This document shows, piece after piece, positions 26,101 to 38,152 of a stretch of 64,000 bases of DNA (its first letter is position 1; each line of letters starts with the position of its first letter). This stretch comes from Penelope pileata (Eukaryota; Chordata; Aves; Galliformes; Cracidae). The notes below the pieces were generated by a model, which saw only the letters and a program-made list of their open reading frames with translations, was not told the DNA's origin and did no database searches. The position numbers and the translations under genes are program-made. The DNA lies in the NCBI GenBank assembly GCA_013396635.1, contig WBMW01000591.1, forward strand, positions 1-64,000, in the 5' to 3' direction.

Positions 26101-29100
26101 CCATTCAGTTCACTTACTTTGAAGGCAAGCTACGCATCACATCTGATTACTCAAAAAATTTTATGAAACTGTATTTAAGTGGCTCTGAACAGGATCAGGT
26201 TGCATCTTGACTCAGATTGTTCAGTAAATTTGTTTTCGTGTGCATTTTCAGGCCTTTTTTTTTTTTTTAAGAGTTTAAGAGGGGAAGAGTGAGCTTAGAG
26301 ATTAAACGTGCCTAGTGCAATTGCAACAGTGATTCAAATCAATTTGCTGTTAACATATCTGACTTTGGTTTGATCTCAAGATCTATTACTAGTGAAATTT
26401 TACTGGGCTGGTATAATGCAGGTACTAATGCATCAAGAAAGTGAGATACCTGCTACAGTCAGTCTGTTGTGGGTATCATTATTGGAGGTGGTTTCAAGCT
26501 TTGCTCTTAGTCTATTTTAAACTACTGTAAAGGCAATATAGACAGAACTATTTTTTTCCTCACTTGTGTTAGAACATTTTTACATAGGCTTTTAAAACTG
26601 TCTACAGTTATTTTCTAGAACTGAAGCAAGACATCTACAACATGGTAGCTAGCTAGAGCGCATTGTGATATACAGAACCTGTGTATTAAGTGTGTCACAG
26701 GAAAGGTTTGGCCCACTTAGCAGTCTACCTATAGAGTAGATATATGCCTAAATCAAGATTTGTCTTGCATAATGTCAGAGAATCATCAACTCTATGCCTA
26801 AATCTGAATTAATAGTCCTGTCTCCCCCATAGTCATTAGACAAATAGGAAACCTTGGGAGGGATCTTTTATTTTTATTTTTCTGATTTATCATAGATGAC
26901 TGTCATTGGATAGGATGAACTCACTTTTGGAATTGTTTACAAAGGATGTTTCCTGTTGCCATCTAATTTCCATACTCAAAATCAGAATTATTCAAATATT
27001 TAAACTAAATTTATATAAAGCTTGGCATACCTCTATCATTTTGTATCTAATTTAGAAATGTCTTGAGAAATGGTGCCTTTCTTTTTTAAATTGTTATTAT
27101 TCTCAGAGGATCCCTATGATCCCTGAAGATGGTAAGATATTAGCAATAACAATATCAAAGGACTTGAAATAATTACTTTTTTGCCACTTAGTACATTAGG
27201 AGTAAGACAGATTCCTCTTGAAAAGCAAACTTGTCCAAAACTTTTCTGGGTGTGACCAATGCAACATAACAGCTGCATAATTTGCCTCTTCTTTCTTTCT
27301 CTTTAATGGGCATTTTAAGGAAAAAAATGCTCAGATAGTTAACTAGGACTAGTCTCAAATGGGAGGAAGAAGGGCGCTTTATAGTCACGTAATCAACTGA
27401 AACAGCATTTAGAAAGAACAGACATCTGGCCTAGTCCAAACATCAGAAGCCAAGTGGGAGAGTTTGTCATTCTGTAAATGGCAAAATAGCAAACACCTGA
27501 CCTGAAGATAATAGGTTAATTGCTTTAATATTACATTCTGCATTGATGTTTGTTTTAATGTTGTGATGGACGAAAAGAGGTCATTTTTTTCCAAATACAG
27601 GCCTTCCAGAATTGCAAATGTCTACCCAGTGGCCTGATGAAAAACATCTTTTGGGTGATAAAATGAGTTGCACACAAATGACAAGTAGGCTTGATGTGCC
27701 CTGAAAACATTCAGCTTGGAGTGACCTGTGATCATAAATTACTGGCATGCTGCATCAGATCCTAGACTTGTAATTTCATCAAGATCAACAAGATGCAATC
27801 TTGAAAACTGTTTGCATGATGTGAGGACAAATTGATGCCCTTGTCCTTCCAGACAGTTGGATCTGATGCTCAGGAGTCTGACTACTTTGTGTCTCTAAGT
27901 AGCAGCATAGGGCCATTGTAAATAATTAAGTAGAAATTTGTTACCCTTTTGTCAAATGTATTTCTGATGTTTCTCTTCCTTAGCCTCCATTAAGAAATCC
28001 CTTGATTAAATTTTAAAGTCTTAAACAATTTGAAGGGCTGAGAGCACAGGACACAAACTACAGGATGAATGCTGTGCGCACAAAATCATATTCTCTTTGG
28101 GAGCAAAGAAAATAGTGTCAAATATTTAATATGCAATCCCGTGATTCTCTTTGAAGACATGATGTTATAGATTTGATTACCAGCTCAGTGGCTGGTATTT
28201 GTAGGTCATTTTTTTTCTCAACCATTTGTTCTTAGAGATTCAGAATTTCTTTCTCAGTATATTTACAAATATTTCTGTATAATATACAGCTGCAAATTTA
28301 ATCCTACACAGTTACATAGAATAGTTTGTACAAATGTAGAACCTTCAGAATAGAAGGTTGCCATTCGTAACTTAAAAGCCATAATTCCTAATTCATGTAC
28401 CAATAAGCATATTCTGAGTTTTCTGATGAGTATAAAATAACTTAAGAAAGAGATATGACATTTTACATATAGATGGAAGCTGAAAAATTAATTATGCTTT
28501 TCTTGATTTTTACATATATATATGTAATTTTTGATCATTCTTTCTATTATAAGCCTCTTTAAAATATATACATTTATAAAATACTCATTATGCATGTCTT
28601 GAAGCAGATGTACAATATTTATAGTGGCAAAAGTCATTTACAACATTGAACAAAGAACACAATCTCTACATACAAGGAAGAAGAAGAAACATTGACAGGG
28701 AGAAGCATATATTCCCCTAGTAGAGATCTTAATTCTGGAGCAGAGGACATACCATTAATGTTGACCTATTAATGCTAGCAAAAGTGTTGCTGTGCAGGCC
28801 CAACTGCTCTCACACAAATAGATCATTAAGTGTTTTATTTTTACTCTGATTTCCTTAATGTTTGCACACTTGGTTACAAATAGCCTCCATCTCTTAAAGC
28901 CATATATATCATTTTTCACCTTGCTTCTGTGAAGCAGCAGAAAATAAAAGCATCCTAGTAGAGAACAGCATTTAAATATACTCCCATGAGTGACAGCTCC
29001 TCAATCATCATACCACATTTACACTCCCTAATTAGAATACTGTGAAGAAAGACAACTCCCTTTAACAGTTTTATTTACTCCCCTAGAAACATCTGGACAT

Positions 29101-29546
29101 CCATTTAGAAGATTATAGGCATTAATGTATATTGCAGACAGTGTATACACTCCTTAGATTCTGTTTGAAATATATGTGCACTAATTATTTGCTTACAGAA
29201 AATGACAACTCCAGTTTTCACATCTGACAAATCTAATTACATTTTCCTAATTACATGCTCCTATTCCAAAATTTTACAATGTTGGGTTTGATGCATATCT
29301 CTGTAAAAATGTGTAAAACAAACTCTGTAAAATAAACCTTTTTGGCTCTCAGATGCCATCATTTTACTATCCCTCAAGCTTGATCCATACAGTTCCTCCA
29401 GCTGAGAAGTGCATTTACTTTTCTGAAAAAAAGCTATGCCATTTCTAAGAAAACCTCAAGAAAACCTACATATGTAACACTAAGTATGTCTACATCTTCT
29501 AAGTAAACGGGATGACGTCACAGACATCATTTTCGAAGTCTGTCAA
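23183..29546. other. Non-coding, transposon-poor
   Basis: About 6.4 kb without a recognised transposon. The 117-codon plus frame (25416-25769) and the 108-codon minus frame (25714-26040) are AT-rich, end in homopolymers and show no domain. The stretch 27.95-29.3 kb has a texture of mixed TAATTA-type words without repeats that could be conserved non-coding DNA. Confidence 0.5.
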
Positions 29547-29680
29547 AGAGAATCATAGAAACGCTAGGTTGGAAAGGACTTACAAGATCATCTAGTCCAA
29601 CCATCCTCCTACCACCAGTATTTCCCACTAAACTACTAAACCATATCGCTTAGCAAGAAACGCCCAGATACTGAACTTCA
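29547..29680 (-). mobile_element. CR1 LINE 3' end fragment
   Basis: The plus strand shows AATCATAGAAACGCTAGG, GGTTGGAAAGGACTTACAAG and ATCATCTAGTCCAACCATCC, which is the reverse complement of the CR1 3' untranslated end. A CTACTAAACCATATC segment follows. It is strongly 5'-truncated, as is usual for CR1. Confidence 0.88.
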
Positions 29681-30542
29681 AAAAACATATTTGGCAACTC
29701 TTAATGTCTGCAGGCAGTACAATGAGCACCACGAAGAACATTACAAACCAAAACCTGAGGAAACCTACAGGTGGGCACTATGGACTACGCTACATTGTCC
29801 AACACATGGTGGACATGATAACAAAGTAAAATAAAAACATCTTGTCAGAGTAATGGTCCAACTGCAGATGACTTTTTTTTTCTGTTCCTTCACTTCAAAT
29901 TCTGCAAATTATCTGAGTTTCGTTTGCCAGAAGGTTATATATATTTTTAAAAACATTTTAATAAAGTTATAATATCTGAAGTCCAGTTTCTACTCTGGAC
30001 CGCTGATCTTAATTTGGTGAGCTCAATCAAGGAGAGTGATTTTTTTCAACAAAAGACCAGTAGTGGGCCTGTATTATAGGGTATTTCACTAGCTGGCAGC
30101 TGCAGTTAAAAAAAAAAAAAAAATCAATGGAGAGATGTCCCTTGAACAGGTGATGATATATGAAAATTAATTTTTTTGAGCATTTAGAATGCTTTTTGTT
30201 TAGAATTTTTACTCACAGTAATGCATATTGTAACGTTGAATGTACAAATAAACATTTCCCAGAAGAAATTTTAAAATAATCTTTTTGATCCATCTTCATA
30301 AAATTTTAATGTACTGATCTTCAAGCTGTTTTGCAATGTAAACATCAGAATAGTCTATAAAATACCCGCAAAATTATAAGCACATACCATAATCCTACTA
30401 CTGCTCTGTGAAGACTAAGTTTGCATGGTTGTGGCCACAGAAGATCTATGCTACTGTCATATAGCTGGGGTGGGGCTGAACCAAATTACATATCAAGTAA
30501 TAGCATTCTGCTCCCTGAAGTCCATCTGCTAATTTTAAGTAA
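29681..30542. other. Non-coding, no recognised element
   Basis: AT-rich sequence with an A17 run near 30108-30124. No gene or transposon is recognised. Confidence 0.55.
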
Positions 30543-30547
30543 ACAAA

Positions 30548-31122
30548 TATTGTGGTTTAATCCTGGCAGGCAGCTAAGCACCACACAGCTGCTTGCTTGT
30601 TCACTCTGCCCAGGTGGAATGGGGAAGAAAATTGGAAAGGTAAGAGTGTGAGAATTACTGGATGGAGTGCATAAAGGAAAAGCCATGAGCTCAAGCAAAG
30701 CAAAACAAGGAATTCATTCACTAATTCCCATCATCAGCCAGATGTTCAATCACTTCCAGGAAAGCAGCGCCCATCATGAGTAATGGTTTCTTGAAAAGGA
30801 AAATGCCATCACTCTGAACATATTCCCTTCCCTCTTACCCAGTTTTTATTGCTGAGCATGATGTCACATAGTATGGAACATGTCTTTGGTAAGTTTCAGT
30901 CAGCTGTCCTGGTTCTGACTCCTCCCAGCTTCTTGTGCACCCCAGCCTCCTCACTGGCAGGGCAGCATGAGTGGAAAAATCCTTGGCTTTATGGATGCAC
31001 TTCACCGTAACAACTAGAATCATTGATGTGCTATCACCACTTTTTTCATCAAAAATCTAAATCATGGTGTCTTACAAGCCTACCCGAAGAAAAGTAACTC
31101 TCTCACAGCCCAAACCATGACA
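30548..31122 (-). mobile_element. Solo LTR with intact target duplication
   Basis: About 575 bases. The plus strand begins TATTGTGGTTTAATCCTGGC (first dinucleotide mutated) and ends ...CCCAAACCATGACA; the LTR is read on the minus strand as 5'-TGTCATGGTTTGGGC... A perfect 5-bp duplication ACAAA flanks it (30543-30547 and 31123-31127). The body has the same order of blocks as 14774-15342, including the TCCTCCCAGCTTCTTGTGCA block, but each copy has its own duplication, so they are independent insertions. The 62-76 codon frames inside are accidental. Confidence 0.92.
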
Positions 31123-31389
31123 ACAAAGAATTAGTCTTCTTTCCAGACAGCTGTTTTGATGTGTTCTTGAAGCATGTCCCAGGATTCATTTCAAATGCAT
31201 CTGCAGCTATTTTATTTTGATTTGTTTACATAAGTGTTGTTCTGTCATGGCTAATTGTTTCTTATTTAATACTGCTCCTGACCTTGTTCAAATCAGTGCA
31301 GTTATTAACCTTTTTATAAAGGAAAGCCTTCATTATTTGCCAGTTACTAGCACACACAGTAGTTTTATGTGAACTATTCAAGGAGAATT

Positions 31390-32390
31390 ACAGAATCATA
31401 GACTGGTTGAGGTTAGAAGGGACCTCTGAAGGTCATCTTGTCCAGCTCCTCCCCTCAGCCAGGGCCACCTAGACACTGTTGCCCAGAACCACATCCAGGC
31501 AAGCTGAATATATCCAAGGAGGAAGACTCCACCACCTCTCTGGGAAACCTATGCCTGTCACTCTCACAATAATGAAGTGCTTGTTCATGTTCAGATGAAA
31601 CCTCCTGTGTTTCAGTTTGTGTCCAATGCCTTTTGTCCTGTCACTAAGCAACACTGAAAGGAACCTAGCTCTGCCCTCTTTGCATCCTGCCTTCACGTAT
31701 TTGTAGACCTTGATGAGACCTGCCTGAACATTCTTTTCTCTAGGCTGAACAGTCCCATCTCTCCCAGGCTTTCCTAACAGGAGAGGAGTTTCTGTCCCTT
31801 TGTGACCCTTCTTTACGTTATCTTCAGCATATTCATGTACCTTTTGTACTGGACAGCCCAGCACTGAATACAACATGACGTGTGGCCTCATCAGTGATGA
31901 CTAGAGGGGAAAGACTGACCTTGACCTGCTGGAGACACTTTTGCTCATGTGGCCCAGAACAAGGCAAGGGCTGACTCTTATTCAACATGGTATCCATCAC
32001 GACCTCCAGGCCTTCTTTGGCCGAGCTGCCTTCCAAATGTATGATGCCCAGTGTATATTGGTTCCTGGGGTTGTTCCTCCCCAGGTGTAGGCCTTTATTG
32101 TTCCCCTTGTTGAACTTCATCAGGTTCTTGTTTGCTCATTCCTCCAGCCTGTCCAGGTCTTTCTGGATGATAACATGGCCTCTGGCATATCAGTCACTTC
32201 TGCCAGATTTGTGTCATCTTAAGCTTGCTCAGGGTACACTCTGCCCAGGTCATTCATGAAGATGTTAAACAGGACAGGACTAAGTATCTGCACCTGGGGT
32301 ACCTTGCTAATTACTGGCCTCCAACTAGACTTTGCACCAGTTATCACCACCTCTGGCCCTAGCCATTCAGCCAGTTTTCAATCCTCTCCA
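31390..32390 (-). pseudogene. CR1 LINE fragment, 3' third of ORF2
   Basis: A 5'-truncated CR1 non-LTR retrotransposon. The 3' end is at the low coordinate (CAGAATCATAGACTGGTTGAGG). The minus strand encodes the ORF2 C-terminal region: a stretch reading RARFLSVLLSDRTKGIGHKL then HRRFHLNMNKHF lies within 31560-31680, and reverse-transcriptase thumb-type sequence lies further up to about 32390. Stops, frameshifts and small deletions break it. CR1 ORF2 normally carries an endonuclease and a reverse transcriptase; only the end of the latter and the C-terminal tail remain. The 140-, 95- and 90-codon frames here are pieces or shadows of this fossil. Confidence 0.93.
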
Positions 32391-35300
32391 GTTGAGTTTA
32401 ATCAATAACTATTCAGCCTCTGTTGCCTAGTTACTCAAATGGAAGAGTATTTGGGCAGAACATTTTGTCCAGTATTCATTTTAAATTGAAAGAACAATAT
32501 AAAACACTTGTGATGACAGTGTTTTTTTCAGTATATAATGCTGTGGAATTTCCTGGTTGGTCTATATGATTCATCATCCTGAAGGATGAACATGAAATAC
32601 GGCATATTTGCATGTGACTGTGCCTCCAATTCCTGATGATTTCTGTTACCTCCATTGGTGGGATTATTCATTGACAGTGGCAGCTGTTTTTCAAAGCATT
32701 TCTCCTAGCAGCACAACTTCAGCTGATACTGTGCTGTGCAAGCTTTTATGCTTTTATTCAGTCCTTATGTAGGGATACTTTCTCACACTGCAGTACAGAG
32801 ATTCTCTGTTAATCAGCCATTCATTCTAATGGCATTTCTTCATATGAGTAGGTAAAAGACACATTTGCTTTACTCTTTCTGGCTGCCCATGACGCTTGAA
32901 AACGCATTACCATAAATCTCTTTATATATATGTAAATAATATCTTAAAAGCAAGAGGAAGAAAATTCTACTGAGGAGACAACTTTCTGCTAGACTCTGAG
33001 GAAGACTTGGTCTCAGTGCAGTTTTACACTGCTTAGATCACTCCATTGTGTGTATATATGTATTATTTATAATTATACCTTTGTAAAAACCTTGTTGTTG
33101 ATCATAATATTATAAAAAGTTTGTGTTTATTCTTGACTCGGTTTTATCTCAGAATCATCCCATTAGTTTATATAGACTACTTTGGAGCCCTGTTTCTCGT
33201 CTTAATTGAAGAACTTTTTTTTCTTTAAAAAAGCAAAACCAGAAAATAATGTTTTGAAAGATAGAATGAAATAAGATTGTCATGTTATTTAGCAGACGAT
33301 TTAACATTTAAACCTCTGTTATTTGCATATCAAAATGAGGCATAAAAGCAGCTTGGACACAACTGCAAAGCAGTAACAAGAAGCTACATAACAAAACTCT
33401 CATACAAGACTGGGATAGACTGGTCTATTGTATACATTCATGCCAGTCTTGAGAACACAGAGAAAAAAAAACATATATGCAAATACCTGAGATTGCAGCT
33501 CATTGTATCTGCAACTGCTTGTTACTGAAATTCTTTTTGCATTATTTTTTTCCACTCTGAATTTTAGTCCTTCTAGAGTTTCTTGTGCTCTTTTTTGTTT
33601 TTCACTTGCATTTTTAACTCAATGGAAAGCTTCCCCTCCTCCTCATTGGGGAATAACCGTCCCTTTCGTCCCTTTCTGCATATTGTTTGGAAATGTCATT
33701 GTCATTCTTTTGACAAATATAAAAGCAACATTAGGCTGTACATTTTATTTTGAAACCAAAACAACATATGCAGCTGACTCTAATTTTCTATCATTAAAGA
33801 AGAATCAAGTAAGTGGAACAAAGAACTCTGTATACAAATAACAAAATTTCACTTTCACCTAGGCATGTAGTCACATGGACCAGCTGGTATAAATTGACAT
33901 TGCCTTTAATAGAGCTATACTAGGTGACACCAGCTGAGCATCTGGCAGCTATTTAGAGGATAACATATAAAATTTGTTTGCTGTTTTGATATACATCTGT
34001 GCTTTCAATGAAGGAAGGGTTGTTTTAGTTGGAATATCAATTTGCAGATTATTAGTTAACAGATTAAAAGTAATCTGAAAAACAATACTGATTACATACA
34101 TACATATTTCAATTTTAATAAGTCTCATTTTTTGCAGAACTGTGAGTAATTATATGCCTGACTGGGTGAAATAGGATGAAATAAATCAATAATTTATTAT
34201 GAGAATTTACTCATTGATTGAGTGTGCAAATCATCAGTAATCATATTGACTGTGCCAAACAGTGAGCTGAACTGAGCTCATTAAAAAGTCTTCTATACAA
34301 CTCGACTCTTTGCAATGGCTCGGCCACATGACTGATAGTACTTGAGATTCTTATAGCCCTTCACTTAGCTCAGCTTTAGTAACAGATTGTCCTTTTACTA
34401 TGAAGTCAGAACGCTATTATCCATCCATTTGTTTAGAGATGCACTTCCCTGTCCCATTCTCATACTTGTTGTAGTCTTTTAAGCTCTGTTCTTCACTTTT
34501 GCTTTGTTAAAGTATTTTAATTGACAAAAAGAGTAATCTACATTATTTTAATTGGCAAGAAAAGTAGTGAAGGTTTGGAGTTATATCGCTGTCAATATAT
34601 AATTCCTCTTTTTTTTTTTTTNCCTGTTGTGTTTTGCACTTCATTTTGAAGGTAACATTAAGTGCAGTTTAGAGCATTCATTTTAAAGCAGGAGGTTGAC
34701 ACAGTGAAGAGACTATAGCTGGGAAGCTTTGATAGAGCAATCAAGGGCCATCAACACTTAATGGCTCTACACTAGTGGATCAATGGGCTTGCTAGCAGCA
34801 GGGCCATTGACTTTGAACGACTCTCTGCCCAGAATCTGAAAGAGTGCATGTGAGTGTCAGAGCTAGAAAATCTGAAGCATAAGCTCAGGGATCTGAAAGG
34901 AGTCACAGGCTATTTTAAAAGGGGAAAGTTCAGTGTGCAAATGGGGATGTTTCTTCTTCAGTAGACAGGTGAGCAGTTCAACAAGGCCAGAGAGTTGTTT
35001 GTCTTGGAGACACAGCCTAAATCTTGAATCCACACTGAAGCTAAAGGAGCAGAGATACATTTGATGGATTTGTGCATTGTTTTTTAAATATAAAACTTTC
35101 AGGTTGAGAAATTGCATAGCTAAATCAGTGCTGCTTCCCTTCCCTGTGCATTGTCCCTGAATGTTGCCATCGTGAATTTGGACTATGCCACTGCACTGAA
35201 ATTAAGTCAAAATTCTGTAGGCAGCTGGATCTCAAGGAGGCTGATACAACGATTTTACAGTGTTGGCAACAGCACCATATGGTGTTCTATTACATAAAGA

Positions 35301-36920
35301 GGCTCTAACTTGATTTTATTCTGAAGAATTTTGTCAAAGAAAGTTTTCTGGAACCTATGATCAGCTATTAACTAGTATTAGGGACTTGGAAATGTATGAG
35401 ACCCACTGATTGAATTCAAACCTGACACAGAGCAAGTAAATAGCCTCAGACAAATATATGTAACAATACTGAGGCTCTGGTTTTGTTTGTGTACTTGAAA
35501 AATACTACATATAGAGTGCATAGGTGCAAGCATTTTATTTCAGCTAGCAAAATTCAATGGGGTGATAAGTAACTGAATGTTTTATTTAAGAGCTGAAGAA
35601 ATATGGATTAAATGGATTTGAGGATGCAATTCAGTACTTTGTGCAAAATGGCTGAGAAATTGGATGTATGCAGGGAGGTAATGGGTAAAAGCTACTCTTG
35701 ATTCATGGACAGAACAATATGCTTGAGAAAAAAGGTGGATAATGGAATGTGGTAATTAGAATGGGAATGTTTCAGATGTTAGATGTGTTTTCAGTAGTGA
35801 TTTTCAAAGGATATATCAGAGAGAAGTACAGAGACTGACATATTGTTTTTCAAAAGAAGCCTTCACATAATATAGACAAACCCTACAGCTTGTGGGCACT
35901 GATACCGCATCAAGAAATCACAAGCTTTTTATTTAATTGAGTGTGATTTAGGGAAAAGCGTTTAAAACACAGACTGCTCCATCACATCAAATCAATTTAA
36001 ATTAACAAACCAAAGTTTCAACTGTAAACCGATGCTAACCAAGGACAAGATGCTAGAAGCTACTAACCATTTCTTTCAAGTTCTAAAGATCCTTTATTTC
36101 TATTTACTACATTGGGAACAGAAAGTCCCACGAAATCTTTCACAAAAACCTAGGATCCTTCTAGGACTTTTTTCAGGTAACATGGAATTACATAGATTTG
36201 CCACAATGGTAAGTAAATGTTTAGCAAGCTCTGAAGCACCAGCCTGAATAGGTGATGTCAGGCATACAATGGAATCAAGCATGTTCTTAAATGGAGGGTG
36301 ATTTTTGGTGCTTTTTATCTGAATATTTCTGAAACTTTTTGTTTTCCTTTAAGATTGAGACAATTAAAAATAGCTTAACAAAAGCAGTAACTAAATCCTT
36401 TTATAAAATTTCATTCTCTAATGCTGCTTGAATAATTAAACTATAATGAAAATACCCAAATTATAAGTTATTTTTTTTCTTTTTTCCTCCAAATAAAATC
36501 CAGAGGGACAAGCAGTTTGTTGAGTCAGCTTTAACAAGTGGATGCACAGTTCTTGTTACCAGGGCTACAAATTATTGCCATCTTCTCTCAAAATCATCAA
36601 AATAAACATAAATTACCCATAATTTTCTTATTCCAGTAATTCAAATTCACATTTCCATTGCTGGATATGAGTAAAGGAAAGTATGATTCATACTACAACA
36701 AAAAGCTAATAAGGTCTAAGATTATCTCTTATTTGAATGAAAGGTGCCTCTTACTGTAAATGTGGAAAGCTAAAATAAAAACTTCAGTTAGATTAGAAGA
36801 TGTTTAAGATCTGGAAATGTGTCACCATTCAAAATTTTTCAGTCTCTCCAGATTTCCTAGTTTGCTATTGGTACATTGGAAACAATCTCCTTTTCAGTCA
36901 AGTCTAAGTACTACGAGTTT

Positions 36921-36921
<1 letters not shown>
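32391..36921. other. Non-coding, transposon-poor
   Basis: No recognised transposon in 4.5 kb. A T13 run before a single N sits at 34622. The stretch 34640-34860 is more GC-balanced, with words such as ATCAAGGGCCATCAACACTT and no repeat similarity, and could be conserved non-coding DNA. Open frames of 60-112 codons show no domains. Confidence 0.5.

Positions 36922-36951
<30 letters not shown>
36922..36951 (+). repeat. Poly(A) run of 30
   Basis: Thirty consecutive A followed by CAATTCTAAACAATTC (a short duplication). No LINE or retrocopy body is recognised before it. Confidence 0.92.
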
Positions 36952-36952
<1 letters not shown>

Positions 36953-37111
36953 AATTCTAAACAATTCTTTTACAGTCCTTCACTGACTTCCTGTCAATGA
37001 GCTAGAAATTACTGTAAGTATGAGCCAGACAGCTCACAAAAGAAATTCTCCTTTGAAGATTTGTATTCATTTCATGGTATTCCATGAACGAGATCTTTCT
37101 GTCTTTGTGGA

Positions 37112-37600
37112 CCTTAGAATCACAGAATCTAGGTTCAACATTCAAGATCATCAATTCCAACCATCAACCATGACCTACCTAGTCCCATCATGAAACTATA
37201 TCACAGAATCACACAGAATTGCAGGGTTGGAAAGGACCTCTAGAGATCATTGAGTCCAACCCCCCTGCCAAAGTAGGTACCCTACAGTTAAGGTCGCACA
37301 GTTAGGCATCCAGATGGGTCTTGAATATCTCCAGAGAAGGAGACTCCACAGTCTCTCTGGGCAGCTTGTTCCAATGTTCCATCACTCTTACCGTGAAGAA
37401 GTTCTTGTGCATGTTTGCGTGGAATGTCTTATGTTCCAGTTTTTGGCCATTGTCCCGTGTCCTATCACTACACAGCACAGAAAAGAGTCTGACCTCAACC
37501 AATTGCCTCCCACAGTTTAGATATTTATAAACATTAATCGTATCCCCTCTCAGTGCCATGTCCACATCTCCTAAATCCCTCCAGGGATGGGGACTCTACT
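37112..37600 (-). mobile_element. Older CR1 copy split by a nested CR1
   Basis: The left part (37112-37197) has AATCACAGAATCTAGGTTCA and CATGAAACTATATC. The right part (about 37548-37600) has CCATGTCCACATCTCC and CCTCCAGGGATGGGGACTC. In a typical avian CR1 tail these two parts are adjacent (the ...CTAAACCATGTCCC... region followed by ...CACATCTCC...TCCAGGGATGG...). The younger CR1 at 37198-37550 lies between them, so this is one older copy interrupted by a later insertion. Confidence 0.7.
37198..37550 (-). pseudogene. Inner CR1 LINE fragment, ORF2 C-terminus
   Basis: The 3' end is at ATCACAGAATCACACAGAAT and TTGCAGGGTTGGAAAGGACC. The minus strand keeps an open 87-codon stretch ending the ORF2 region, including LFSVLCSDRTRDNGQKLEHK and FTVRVMEHWNKLPRE, which are hallmark CR1 C-terminal motifs. 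The copy is 5'-truncated to about 350 bases but is less decayed than the copy at 31390-32390. It cannot be active because it lacks reverse transcriptase and endonuclease. Confidence 0.93.
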
Positions 37601-38086
37601 TCTTCCAACAAGAGGTAAACACTGTATAAAGATGATAGACTTTCTTCAGCAGTTACACAACTCAGTTAGGCAACTTACTGCCAATACTGGAAGAATCTGG
37701 GTATCTATCCACATTTTAATGTTCTAGAAAACATAAATTCAGAGCTTCACTGTATTCGTTGCCAGGTATTCACTGTTATGCTGCATCTCTCTTTACTTTA
37801 ACACGTGAATCATTGGTTATGTCACCATATAACGAGTCAATGGAAGCTTATAGCATCTGTACAATACTTTGCATTTTAAATAGCTTTAAATAGCTTGAAT
37901 AAAGATGCACTGAGGCTAGGAGTCATCCGATCCAATAGAGTTTATCTTTACATAAAATCTAGACATCTACATCTGAAAGTGTCGGTGGATTATAGGAAGA
38001 GAAAATTTACAGTTTGAATCCTTAGGCAGAAATCACATTACCTGTAGTAATATGAATCACAGGCAATTTTTTTCTTTTTGTTGATT
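37601..38086. other. Non-coding, no recognised element
   Basis: AT-rich spacer between two CR1 fragments; nothing recognised. Confidence 0.55.
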
Positions 38087-38152
38087 ATCATAGAATCACA
38101 GAATTGTAGGGAGTTGGAAGGGACCTCGAGAGATCATTGAGTCCAACCCCCC
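38087..38152 (-). mobile_element. Very short CR1 3' end
   Basis: A 66-base CR1 tail: ATCATAGAATCACAGAATTG, GGGAGTTGGAAGGGACCTCG, then AGAGATCATTGAGTCCAACC. It is well conserved and truncated after the tail, so it is an extreme 5' truncation. The flanking sequence shows no target duplication, which is normal for CR1. Confidence 0.93.

Noticed and set aside
14774..31122. A 16-kb provirus bounded by two same-strand LTRs
   Set aside because: Each LTR has its own different target duplication, and no retroviral internal sequence lies between them.
31833..32259. 95-codon minus and 90-codon plus frames
   Set aside because: Parts or shadows of the CR1 fragment, broken by stops.
35273..35284. 12-bp palindrome CACCATATGGTG
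   Set aside because: Palindromes of this length are expected several times in 64 kb by chance.
36922..36951. Processed pseudogene ending in a 30-A tail
   Set aside because: No coding similarity or AATAAA-type signal tied to a transcript body is visible upstream, and no flanking duplication was found.
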